From Oligoflexia bacterium (GTDB lineage Bacteria > Bdellovibrionota > UBA1018): a stretch of 64,000 nt of DNA. The stretch is from NCBI GenBank assembly GCA_023701205.1, contig JAMPXJ010000003.1, forward strand, positions 62,001-126,000, in the 5' to 3' direction. Numbering within the stretch: position 1 is the first letter of the stretch; the number at the start of each line of letters is the position of its first letter. Shown piece after piece: positions 1-7,654 of the stretch. The translations under genes and the position numbers were made by a program. Below the pieces are notes generated by a model, which was given only the letters and a program-made list of their open reading frames with translations, did no database searches and was not told where the DNA came from.

Positions 1-281
1 TGGCAAGCTGTTGAAAGAAGGGCGTTTTAATTCTTTAGGCGGTACTTAAAAACGTACGCGGATAGGCTATCCGCCGTATTGGTGGGCGAAAATTATCGGT
101 GCGCGGGCATGGCTCTCTCGTGCGAGCTGTAGGGCTGGAGGCGAAGAAAGCCAGGATGAGGCGCTCACGCAGACCGTGATCTAGCGATGTTTCCACGGAC
201 AGGGCTTGGCGGTTCGTCGCGTGACGAGTCAACCTACCGGCTGTATTTTCCTGTTTGTTTTCTGTCGCTAAGAAGTTCACT
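1..281 (+). other. Leader of the radical SAM operon, left window edge
   Basis: No convincing complete gene is seen here. One + frame is open from the window edge to a TAA at 47-49, its visible residues ending in N-S-L-G-G-T, so it may be the 3' end of a gene lying outside the window. Around that stop is an imperfect palindrome (41-58), and directly after it a hairpin with 8-base arms and a single-base loop (58-74). A minus-strand open frame covers much of the stretch, but its Arg/Pro-rich composition and lack of a ribosome binding site look like chance. Confidence 0.4.
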
Positions 282-1250
282 ATGATGCGCTATATGGCGG
301 ATTATGTGAGGATTGAACACGAGTTCCCGGAGTACGCCAGTTACGTCGTGATCAACTGGTGCTTGAGCAATATCTGCAACTACGCGTGCAGCTATTGTCC
401 GGACGAACTTCACAACCGGTCCCGCCAGTGGCTGCCGCTCGAGGAGATCAAGGGGTTCTGCGAGAGAGCGATTCGGCATTACGAGGGCAAGAAATTGTAC
501 TTCGAGTTCACCGGCGGCGAGGTCACCCTCTGGCGCGATTTCATCCCCCTTTGCTCGCACCTCAAGTCCCTCGGCGCCGAAGTAGGCTTCATTTCGAACG
601 GCAGCCGTGCGCTGGACTGGTGGGCGAGTGCGATCCCCCATTTCGACCAGGTCTGCTTGAGCTTCCATTCGGAGTTGGCCAAGCCCGGACATTTCCTCGA
701 CGTGGTGAAGCTCCTGCATCGGGATCGTCGCGTTCACGTGAACGTGATGATGAAGCCCGAAACATTCGATTACTGCGTCGAGTTCGCGAGAAAGGTGATC
801 GAGCTTGAAAATGTGAGCATCGCTCTCCAACCGCTCGTGATCGATTTCCAGGACCGGCTTTACGTCTATACGGATGCCCAGAAGGCGGTCCTTGCCGGAC
901 AACAGGAGAATTTCAGCTCCAAGGTGCGGTATACGCGCCAGTTCACCACCTATCGGGGGTCGATGGCGGCAATTACCCGCAAGGGGGAGCGAAACGTCTT
1001 CCCGGCCCATCATTTCATTGCCACGGGAATGAATAACTGGTTCGGGTGGGATTGTTACATCGGTGTGGAACAGATCGTCGTCGATATGTTGGGAAACATC
1101 AAGCGCGGCTGGTGCGATGTCGGGGGTGTCATCGGAAACATCCTTGATCCCAAGCTCATGCTGCCCGTCGTCCCGATTCGATGCAACAAAACCATGTGTC
1201 ATTGTAATTTCGACATCATGGCGACCAAGATCGACCAGCAGGGACCATGA
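282..1250 (+). CDS. Radical SAM protein with C-terminal five-Cys module
   Basis: First gene of a coupled five-gene operon. The radical SAM cluster motif C-N-Y-A-C-S-Y-C places Cys32, Cys36 and Cys39 in the CX3CX2C arrangement that binds the [4Fe-4S] cluster and SAM. It is followed by F-T-G-G-E-V-T, the usual SAM-binding GGE motif. The C-terminus holds a SPASM-like module with Cys258, Cys278, Cys301, Cys306 and Cys308, probably for an auxiliary cluster. Nearly the same module sits at the N-terminus of the third gene. Substrate is unknown; peptide or sugar modification is possible for such enzymes. Start is taken at the tandem ATGs at 282/285; TTG at 255 is an alternative, and no strong Shine-Dalgarno (SD) site helps choose. 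The stop overlaps the next start as ATGA. Confidence 0.85.
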   Translation: MMRYMADYVRIEHEFPEYASYVVINWCLSNICNYACSYCPDELHNRSRQWLPLEEIKGFCERAIRHYEGKKLYFEFTGGEVTLWRDFIPLCSHLKSLGAEVGFISNGSRALDWWASAIPHFDQVCLSFHSELAKPGHFLDVVKLLHRDRRVHVNVMMKPETFDYCVEFARKVIELENVSIALQPLVIDFQDRLYVYTDAQKAVLAGQQENFSSKVRYTRQFTTYRGSMAAITRKGERNVFPAHHFIATGMNNWFGWDCYIGVEQIVVDMLGNIKRGWCDVGGVIGNILDPKLMLPVVPIRCNKTMCHCNFDIMATKIDQQGP

Positions 1251-2569
1251 GCAGCGGGATCGATCAGTCTCTCTGCCGATTCAGATGGACTTATCCGCTG
1301 GTGGACCTCCAGACGGGAGAGGTGAAAACCTGCTGCCACACCGTCGGGACCAGGGTGAGCGCCGAAGACCTCAAAGCGTCAGGAACCGACGTGTTCCTCA
1401 ATGGAAGTCACCAGCTCGAGCGGAGGCGCGAAATGCTCGAGGGGATCCGTCACCCGTCTTGCGTTTATTGCTGGAAAATGGAGGACAACGGAGTCACGAG
1501 TCCTCGCCAGGGTCCAAGCCATTTCAAGGACTACCTGAATCGGGCCGGCCAGCCGGCCGACCTGGCCCGCTTCGTGGAAAGGGGGCTCGCCGATCGCGAC
1601 GCCCTCAAGTCCCGGCACCCGCTGCTTTTGGAGATCCTTTTAGGAAACTCATGCAACCTGAAGTGTCTCTACTGCAGCGATCATTTTAGCAGTGCTTGGG
1701 AATCGGAAATGCGGAGATATGACGAGCTTCCGCCGGGTGAAGTGGATGGGGGCGCACCTGAAGGGTTCGAGGACGTGTTCTGGCGCTGGTTGGAGGAAGT
1801 TCATTCGAGCCTGGAGTACATCTCTTTCATCGGCGGCGAACCCCTGTTGATCCCCCGATTTTACGAGCAGCTCGAGCGCATCTGGAAGATTTACCTGCGG
1901 TCCGGCGGAACGGCGCGGCCGATGATCGGGATCATCTCGAATTTCAGCGTGAGCGATTCCTCTTTTGCCCGCTTTCTCGAGCTGCTTCCTCGGCTTTCGG
2001 AGTCCTTCGAGGTCCTGCTCCTGGCATCGGTGGACACGACCGGAGCGAGGGCGGAGTATATCCGTCATGGCCTCAGTTGGGAGCGCTTTGAGAAGAACGT
2101 CCGTTCGGTCATGAGTCTCAGGCTCAAGAACGTTCATTTCTGCATCAATCCATCGATCAACGCCATGAGCGTGACAACCATGCTTTCGCTGCTCAGTCTC
2201 GCGAAAAGTCTTCAGGATGAGTACCAGTATCCTGTGGCTCTCGGCCGCAACATGATCGTGACTCCGGATTGGTGCAGCCCGCTGATTCTGCCGTCGGACC
2301 ATGCCCGTTTCCTGGATGAATGCGCCGATTTCGTGGAGCGCAATATCGACCCTCGTTTCCCGATCGGCTTCCACGGCGATTGGAAGCTTTTCGTCGACTT
2401 TGTCAGGGGAATTGCCACGGCGGTCCGGAGAGGCCAGCCGGATCCCGTGGCCCGCGCCCAGTTTCTCCGGCGCGTTAGTGATCTGGATCTTCGCCGCGGA
2501 ACCCGGTTTGCTTCGGTTTTTCCCGAGCTCCGGGAGTTCTGGAACGAAATCCGAGGGGCCGTTCCATGA
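1247..2569 (+). CDS. Twitch-type radical SAM protein
   Basis: A 440-residue radical SAM enzyme whose N-terminus carries a twitch/SPASM-like cysteine set (Cys10, Cys29, Cys30, Cys72, Cys75) ahead of the catalytic core. The core motif C-N-L-K-C-L-Y-C (Cys136, Cys140, Cys143) is followed by F-S-S-A-W and later F-I-G-G-E-P. This layout is known from twitch-domain radical SAM proteins, most of unassigned substrate. It is a paralogue of the fourth gene of the operon, with the same layout and matching blocks around the cluster motif. ATGA overlaps at both ends argue for coupled translation. Function beyond radical SAM chemistry cannot be read from the sequence. Confidence 0.85.
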   Translation: MSSGIDQSLCRFRWTYPLVDLQTGEVKTCCHTVGTRVSAEDLKASGTDVFLNGSHQLERRREMLEGIRHPSCVYCWKMEDNGVTSPRQGPSHFKDYLNRAGQPADLARFVERGLADRDALKSRHPLLLEILLGNSCNLKCLYCSDHFSSAWESEMRRYDELPPGEVDGGAPEGFEDVFWRWLEEVHSSLEYISFIGGEPLLIPRFYEQLERIWKIYLRSGGTARPMIGIISNFSVSDSSFARFLELLPRLSESFEVLLLASVDTTGARAEYIRHGLSWERFEKNVRSVMSLRLKNVHFCINPSINAMSVTTMLSLLSLAKSLQDEYQYPVALGRNMIVTPDWCSPLILPSDHARFLDECADFVERNIDPRFPIGFHGDWKLFVDFVRGIATAVRRGQPDPVARAQFLRRVSDLDLRRGTRFASVFPELREFWNEIRGAVP

Positions 2570-3624
2570 ACGATGTCGTTCCCGTGGCACCTCCTCATCC
2601 GGACTCGGCGCTTTTCGGCAACCGAATCGTCCGCCATTACGGAATTAACGGGACGTTCACTGACCTGAGCGTTGATCAGACGATCGCTTCCGGCCTCAAC
2701 CGTTGGCGCGGCTGGAGATGCTCCGCCGGGGTCGAGCATCTCTACATCGATTACGACGGAGATGTCTGGATCGGGAACTGCCGCGTCGGCGGAAATTTGG
2801 GGAACGTTTTCCGGGAATTCTCGCTGCCGGAAGAGTGGATCGAATGCCCTCGCGACTTCTGCGGCTGCGGGGCCGACATCGCCATACCTAAGGTCAAGGC
2901 GCCGGAATATCGGTCGTTGCTCCTCAATCTCGGGCGCGCGCCGCGAGGACCGACCCTCAGGCGGGAGAAAACACCCGAACCCGTCGCTGTCGAGCAGGCC
3001 TATCATGCACCGGTGCAGGTTTTCTGGGATTTGCACAGGCGCTGTAATTTTGAATGTTCCTACTGTTGGCCTGGCGTCCACGACAAGATCGAGCCCTTCA
3101 AACCGTACGAAGCGCTGCTCGCCGCGACGGAGACGCTTTTCGCGCGTATGGGCAGGAGTCGAACCGTGCACTTCCTTTTCGGCGGAGGGGAACCCACGAT
3201 GCATCCCAGTTTCCTGGATTGGGTCGCGTTGATCCATTCAAAAGGCGGTTGGTCGGTCGTCACGACCAACGGAAGCCGCAACGAGCGATACCTCGTCGAG
3301 CTGATCCGGCACGCCAGCCTGAACGTGAGCGTTCATTTCGAGTTCGCGATCGGGGAGCGTTGGCTCGACAGGATCCGCGCCTTGGTCGGCGAGAAGAATG
3401 CAAATCCTGCGACTGGGGGCCTCGAGGTCAAGGTGATGGTTCCACCCGGCTCGGTGGCCCGGGGCATCGCTTTTCGGGATGAGCTGCTCCGGATCCCGGG
3501 GTTCGAGGAGGTTGCCTGTTGGTCGCTCGTACCTGTCCGGTCGATCGAGAAGTTCGACGAGCTCGTGGAGTACGATCCCGAGGAATTTCTGCTCTTGAAG
3601 CGAGCCCTGGGGCTGTCATCATGA
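2566..3624 (+). CDS. Radical SAM protein with N-terminal five-Cys module
   Basis: A 352-residue protein in which the auxiliary-cluster-like module comes first (Cys52, Cys72, Cys94, Cys99, Cys101) and the radical SAM core second (C-N-F-E-C-S-Y-C at Cys160, Cys164, Cys167, then F-G-G-G-E-P). The N-terminal module matches the C-terminal module of the first gene: W-x-G-W-x-C, G-V-E, x-C-x-V-G-G-x-x-G-N and C-x4-C-x-C-x2-D-I recur with cysteine spacings of 20, 22, 5 and 2, against 20, 23, 5 and 2. Either the module moved between paralogues or one gene is permuted relative to the other. The start overlaps the previous stop (ATGA) and the stop overlaps the next start (ATGA). Substrate unknown. Confidence 0.83.
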   Translation: MNDVVPVAPPHPDSALFGNRIVRHYGINGTFTDLSVDQTIASGLNRWRGWRCSAGVEHLYIDYDGDVWIGNCRVGGNLGNVFREFSLPEEWIECPRDFCGCGADIAIPKVKAPEYRSLLLNLGRAPRGPTLRREKTPEPVAVEQAYHAPVQVFWDLHRRCNFECSYCWPGVHDKIEPFKPYEALLAATETLFARMGRSRTVHFLFGGGEPTMHPSFLDWVALIHSKGGWSVVTTNGSRNERYLVELIRHASLNVSVHFEFAIGERWLDRIRALVGEKNANPATGGLEVKVMVPPGSVARGIAFRDELLRIPGFEEVACWSLVPVRSIEKFDELVEYDPEEFLLLKRALGLSS

Positions 3625-5021
3625 GTGTCAAGAATCCCGGCCAAACGGACATCTTCCGCGAGCGCGTAGGTTTCGACCAGGCGATCTGCAAATGGCGGTG
3701 GAGCTATCCAGTGATCCATGTCAACCGGGGCGAGCTGCGGACTTGCGACAAGCCACCCAATATCCAAATCACGGAAGAGGACCTGCAGCGTTTAGGCACG
3801 GATGCGCTTTTGAACAATCCTTACCTGATCGAGCGCAGGAAGGATAAGCTTCTCGGCCTTCGGCATCCCGACTGCTTCACCTGCATCATCCTGGAGTCGC
3901 GCGGGATCCAGAGCACCCGGACGGGCAAGGATCGCTTCGTCAGGTACATGAACGACGTGGTCGGCGTGCCGGACGATTTCAGTGGGCCGATCGACGTTGA
4001 GGACCCGCGGCTGCTGCGGGCGGATCATCCCGACATCCTCGAGATCTCGTTGAGCAATACCTGCAATCTCAAGTGCCTCTATTGCTCGCCTGTGTTCAGC
4101 ACGAGCTGGGAAGACGAGGCGATCCAGTTCGGAGAAATGAGGCCGGATCAGGCGGAAAGAGCCGCGAAGCCCGCTCCCGCGTCGTTTGAGCCCGTCTTTT
4201 GGCTCTGGTTCGATAGGATCAAGGACAGCCTGGATCGCATCATCTTCATCGGCGGCGAGCCGACGATCAACGACAGGTTCCTCCCTTTCCTCGAGAAAAT
4301 CGAAGACATCATGCGCGATTCCAGACAGGCGCGCGAGGGGCGTAAGGTCACGATCAACGTCATCAGCAACTTCAATGCGCCGAAGCACCGGTTTGATCGC
4401 TTCCTTGACCTCCTCCCCGCCCTGAGCGAAAGATTCATCCTGCACGTCGAAGCATCGGGGGAGGCTTTCGGCGCGAGATCGGAATATATCCGCAAGGGTC
4501 TCGACTGGAATCTCTATACTTCGAACATCCGCAAGCTCCTGGCTCTTCGTCTCCCGAACGTGCGCTTCGGCTTTCAAATGGCCGTCAACGCCCTTTGCGT
4601 CAGCAGTATGGAGGAGCTGCTCCGCCTCGCAGCGGACCTCCAGCACGAATACCGGGTGCCGGTGGATTACAAAGAGAACATCGTCGTCTCTCCCGATTAC
4701 CTGGCGCCCTACATCCTGCCGCGAGAGACTGCTCGGTACCTGGAGCGTTGCCATGACTTCGTCGAGCGGAATCTTGCCGATCCTTCGTCTAATCCGTATC
4801 TCTTTCCATATAACGAGCCGTCAGCGGAGCGTTGGAGGAAATACCTGCCTTTCCTCAAAAGCCTGCATCACGGGATCAGTCAGGCCACCGAGAATCCCGA
4901 GGTGCTGAAGCGATTCGCGGAATTCATCGCGCGTAACGACGAGCGCCGAAAGTCCGACTTTGTGTCGGTCTTCCCCGAGTTTGAGGCCTTCTACCGCAGG
5001 GCGAGGAGTTTCCGTGGGTGA
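3621..5021 (+). CDS. Twitch-type radical SAM protein, second copy
   Basis: Paralogue of the second operon gene. It has an N-terminal cysteine set (Cys23, Cys42, Cys85, Cys88; the paralogue's C-C pair is reduced to a single Cys here) and a radical SAM core with C-N-L-K-C-L-Y-C (Cys148, Cys152, Cys155), F-S-T-S-W and F-I-G-G-E-P. Start is placed at ATG 3621, inside the ATGA overlap with the upstream stop; an open frame runs further upstream but lies within the previous gene. The missing cysteine suggests the auxiliary cluster is bound differently, or not at all, compared with its twin. Substrate unknown. Confidence 0.83.
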   Translation: MSVKNPGQTDIFRERVGFDQAICKWRWSYPVIHVNRGELRTCDKPPNIQITEEDLQRLGTDALLNNPYLIERRKDKLLGLRHPDCFTCIILESRGIQSTRTGKDRFVRYMNDVVGVPDDFSGPIDVEDPRLLRADHPDILEISLSNTCNLKCLYCSPVFSTSWEDEAIQFGEMRPDQAERAAKPAPASFEPVFWLWFDRIKDSLDRIIFIGGEPTINDRFLPFLEKIEDIMRDSRQAREGRKVTINVISNFNAPKHRFDRFLDLLPALSERFILHVEASGEAFGARSEYIRKGLDWNLYTSNIRKLLALRLPNVRFGFQMAVNALCVSSMEELLRLAADLQHEYRVPVDYKENIVVSPDYLAPYILPRETARYLERCHDFVERNLADPSSNPYLFPYNEPSAERWRKYLPFLKSLHHGISQATENPEVLKRFAEFIARNDERRKSDFVSVFPEFEAFYRRARSFRG

Positions 5022-5949
5022 CCCGGGCGATTCCGGTAGCTCGTCCATGAATCGCCGCCTCGTCAGCGCTCCGGCCGCAAGCCTTCTGCTCGCGGCCGGC
5101 CGCATCACCGATTCCCCTGGTTGGGGGCCCTTTCACGCGGCGATCCGCGCGTTTTATCGCTCGATGTTCATCCCATGGTTCGAACGACGTCTCTCGCGTG
5201 CGGCGGCCCCGTTCGGGGTGGAGGTTTTCACCCGACATTCCATGGAGAGCCCGGGAAAATTCAACGCATTCTTCAGCGATATCGATTTCGGGCTGGTAAT
5301 GGACGGCATTCCCGCTTTCGAAAGCGCGGGGCCCCTGGTCGTTGAATATAGGCGGATCTCCGCCTATCTCAAGTTCGTGGGCGAGCCGGAGATCTACACT
5401 CCCGAGGAATGGCGGCTGCGGAGTTTCATCTTCAATGCCTACGGCTACTGGATCCGATTGATCTGGAACCTGCGGAAGTGGCCCTGGCAGTGGGAGGCGC
5501 ATGAGCGCGCCCCTTCGCCCTATCATCGTTATAAGGCGGCGCGGTCGATCGCGGGGATCCGATCGGAGCTTGGGCTCGCGGATGGACCGATGAACCCGGC
5601 GGAAGTCGGGCTCGCCGCGGTTCTGAAGACCTTCACTGGGTCTCGGCTGCCGCCCGGCGTTCCGGCACATGGAAGATCTCCGTATTTAGGGTGGCAGTTG
5701 GACGGCGCGCCGCTTTCCTTTGTGGCGATGTTGCCCGACGCTGAGTTCGTCGATCCCGGATCCGTTCCCGAGATCGAATGCCTGAGGCGGTCGCCGCTGA
5801 TCGGCGCCGTTACGGGCGCGGTGGCCGCATGGGAGCTGCTCCTTTGCCTGAACAACGAAAGGCTTCGCCCCGGAAGCCAGTTTCGGCCGTGGATGCGCCA
5901 GCTGGAGGAGCTTCAGACCCGCTATCCGTTCAGTGGCCCGGTCAGTTAA
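5014..5949 (+). CDS. Unknown protein with nucleotidyltransferase-like SDID motif
   Basis: Last gene of the operon, about 311 residues. It resembles no family I can name with certainty. Early in the protein lies R-H-S-x6-K-F-x4-S-D-I-D-F-G-L-V. This recalls the pattern of minimal nucleotidyltransferases, in which a Gly/Ser loop is followed by D-x-D that binds two metal ions, although the usual G-[GS] is replaced by H-S. A Trp-rich stretch (W-N-L-R-K-W-P-W-Q-W) and helical C-terminal sequence follow. GTG 5014 overlaps the upstream stop by 8 bases and fits the tight coupling of the operon; ATG 5047 is the alternative. Its coupling to four radical SAM genes suggests that it acts in the same pathway. 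Confidence 0.6.
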   Translation: MGDPGDSGSSSMNRRLVSAPAASLLLAAGRITDSPGWGPFHAAIRAFYRSMFIPWFERRLSRAAAPFGVEVFTRHSMESPGKFNAFFSDIDFGLVMDGIPAFESAGPLVVEYRRISAYLKFVGEPEIYTPEEWRLRSFIFNAYGYWIRLIWNLRKWPWQWEAHERAPSPYHRYKAARSIAGIRSELGLADGPMNPAEVGLAAVLKTFTGSRLPPGVPAHGRSPYLGWQLDGAPLSFVAMLPDAEFVDPGSVPEIECLRRSPLIGAVTGAVAAWELLLCLNNERLRPGSQFRPWMRQLEELQTRYPFSGPVS

Positions 5950-5960
5950 CAGGCAACCCA

Positions 5961-6755
5961 TTAGGGTTTGTGGCGGTTCAATTCCCGATAGGTAGTGAGG
6001 CCGTCAGCCACGTCGCCATCGTGCGCGACCCGGCCTTGATGGAGGATGAGCACGCGGCTGCAGACTCGCTTGATCTGGTCCGGGGAGTGACTGACGAAAA
6101 GAGCCGCCGTCGATTTCTCGATGAGAGAGTGGATCCGCCCGCTGATCTTTTCGCGAAAAAAGAGGTCGGCTCCATCGAAGACCTCATCGAGGATCAACAG
6201 GTTTCCGGGGCGGCAGGAAATCATTGAGAGACACAGACGGGCCTGCATCCCGTTGCTGTAGAGCCGGTAAGGAACGTCGATGAATTCGCCCAAGCCGGAG
6301 AACTCGAGTGCTTCGCGGACCATTTCCTCATGCTCCTTGTTCATGCCGGGGTACATGAATTTCGCGAGAAGGCGTGCGTTTTCACGGCCGGTCAGTTCCG
6401 GGTAGATCCCGATCGAAGTGTCGAAGATCGCCCGCACTTGACCTTGAAGCCGGATCTGGCCGGAACTGGGGCGGTAAACGCCCGCAATGCACCGGCAAAG
6501 CGAGGTTTTTCCGGTTCCGTTGACGCCGAGGATTCCGACCCGCTCGCCGGGATTTACGGAAAAGGAAACGGATTTCAACACCTTCAGCGGATCACCGGCC
6601 TGGAGCGATGTGAGGGATCTTTTCCCCGTCATCCCAACAAACCAATCGCGCCAAGTCCAATGGCGATGCACATTCGCCTTGAAGGTCAGGCTGAGATCCC
6701 TCACCTCCAGGATGGGGGCGGAGGCCGCAGAATTAGAGGTTAAAGAAGACGGCAT
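5961..6755 (-). CDS. ABC transporter ATPase, Wzt/KpsT/TagH type
   Basis: Nucleotide-binding subunit of an ABC-2 exporter. It has Walker A G-V-N-G-T-G-K-T-S, the variant signature Y-S-N-G-M-Q-A-R-L typical of polysaccharide and teichoic acid exporters (replacing LSGGQ), Walker B L-L-I-L-D-E-V, and the H-loop V-S-H-S. It would sit on the cytoplasmic face of the inner membrane with the permease upstream. ATG 6755 is preferred because GGAGA lies about 11 bases ahead; the longer frame begins with TTG at 6800. It overlaps the permease end by 23 bases. No glycosyltransferase gene is adjacent, so the cargo is open. It converges on the radical SAM operon, with 11 bases between the stops. Confidence 0.88.
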   Translation of the reverse strand: MPSSLTSNSAASAPILEVRDLSLTFKANVHRHWTWRDWFVGMTGKRSLTSLQAGDPLKVLKSVSFSVNPGERVGILGVNGTGKTSLCRCIAGVYRPSSGQIRLQGQVRAIFDTSIGIYPELTGRENARLLAKFMYPGMNKEHEEMVREALEFSGLGEFIDVPYRLYSNGMQARLCLSMISCRPGNLLILDEVFDGADLFFREKISGRIHSLIEKSTAALFVSHSPDQIKRVCSRVLILHQGRVAHDGDVADGLTTYRELNRHKP

Positions 6756-7491
6756 TGCGCGTTTTTCTCCAGAAATAGCTCGCAACCAGAAATAGGCCAA
6801 ATGCCAGGGTCGCCGAAGCGACCAGGCTCGGCAAGAGGGGGATTTCGGAGGCCGGGTGGACCACGGCGCGGAAAGGCGCGATGATGTGATTGAACGGGTT
6901 CAACGCGAGCAGCCAGCGGTGCTCCGCAGGAATGAGCTCAGGCGGGTAAAAGATCGGGGTCAGGAAAAATGAAATGTTCAAGACGAAGGTCAGCAGGAAA
7001 CGGGTATCCCGAAAAAACACCTGAACCGTCGCCAGCAGCCAGGAAAGCGAGAAGATAGAAACAAAAAGGAGAAGGACCGGTACCGGGAGAATAGCCAGTC
7101 GTCCTATCGGGACGGGGGCGAAGAGTATCGTGAACGCGAAGATCAGGAGAAAGCCCGCCAGAAAATTGATGGTATTGTCTATGATCTGGGCAAGCAGGCA
7201 CACGATGGGATTGATAGGATAGGATTTGAGCAGCTTTCCCGAATTCACCAGAATTGAGGCGCTCATTTCCAGGGACTGGTTGATGAAAATCCAAGGCAGC
7301 AGGCCCGATAGCAGGAAGAGGGAATAGTCCTGGATCCGGATATTCAGCACGGTTCGGAAAATATAACTTTGGACGCCGTAAAGAATGAGCGGGTTGAGGA
7401 TGACCCAAAGAAACCCGGAAGCAGTGTTGCGGTAACGCGACTTGAGATTGGCGAGGGTCATGGCCCACACCTGATCGATTAGAACGGCCAT
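6733..7491 (-). CDS. ABC-2 type permease, Wzm/TagG-like
   Basis: Membrane subunit of the exporter, 252 residues with about six hydrophobic segments. Features typical of the ABC-2 polysaccharide export family are the N-terminal L-K-S-R-Y-R-N coupling region, G-F-L-W-V-I-L-N-P, F-F-R-D and the later F-F-L-T-P-I-F-Y-P. It precedes and overlaps the ATPase gene, so the two form an operon. The start is followed upstream, after a single base, by the palindrome 7493-7510; only a weak AGG is available as ribosome binding site. Cargo is unknown. The pair could export a glycan or a product of the facing radical SAM cluster, but that link is only positional. Confidence 0.88.
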   Translation of the reverse strand: MAVLIDQVWAMTLANLKSRYRNTASGFLWVILNPLILYGVQSYIFRTVLNIRIQDYSLFLLSGLLPWIFINQSLEMSASILVNSGKLLKSYPINPIVCLLAQIIDNTINFLAGFLLIFAFTILFAPVPIGRLAILPVPVLLLFVSIFSLSWLLATVQVFFRDTRFLLTFVLNISFFLTPIFYPPELIPAEHRWLLALNPFNHIIAPFRAVVHPASEIPLLPSLVASATLAFGLFLVASYFWRKTRNAVFFNL

Positions 7492-7492
7492 C

Positions 7493-7510
7493 GGTACCTA
7501 AAAAGGTACT
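7493..7510. repeat. Imperfect palindrome also found near position 41
   Basis: GGTACCTAAAAAGGTACT lies directly upstream of the exporter operon. A sequence with 15 of 18 identical positions (GGTACTTAAAAACGTACG) lies at 41-58, about 225 bases ahead of the radical SAM start. Both have GTAC half-sites around a TAAAAA core. A common regulator site is possible; chance cannot be excluded from two copies. Confidence 0.3.
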
Positions 7511-7619
7511 GAAGAAACCGAAGGGGGGCAATGGCGGAAATGCGAGACATCACGGCGGGGAGACCCGGCAGTCGGCGAGGGAAAGTCTTTGGCTTCGGCG
7601 ATCCTCCCAGTGAAGGGGC

Positions 7620-7648
7620 TTGATAATATTATAAAACGATAATATAGT
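7620..7648 (+). promoter_or_regulatory. Sigma70-type promoter of the rhodanese gene
   Basis: TTGATA (7620-7625), a 17-base spacer and TATAGT (7643-7648) form a near-consensus promoter in a very AT-rich stretch. The ATG at 7655 lies only 6 bases beyond the -10 box, where transcription would be expected to start, so the mRNA for this ATG could be leaderless. Confidence 0.6.
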
Positions 7649-7654
7649 TCCGGT

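Noticed and set aside
35..280. An 81-codon open frame on the minus strand in the leader of the radical SAM operon
   Set aside because: Arg/Pro/Thr-rich, no SD, no recognisable segment, and it overlaps the likely control region of the operon.
1..281. A JUMPstart/ops element ahead of the operon, suggested by the polysaccharide-type exporter nearby
   Set aside because: No GGCGGTAGCGTG-like ops core was found in this leader or near 7491.
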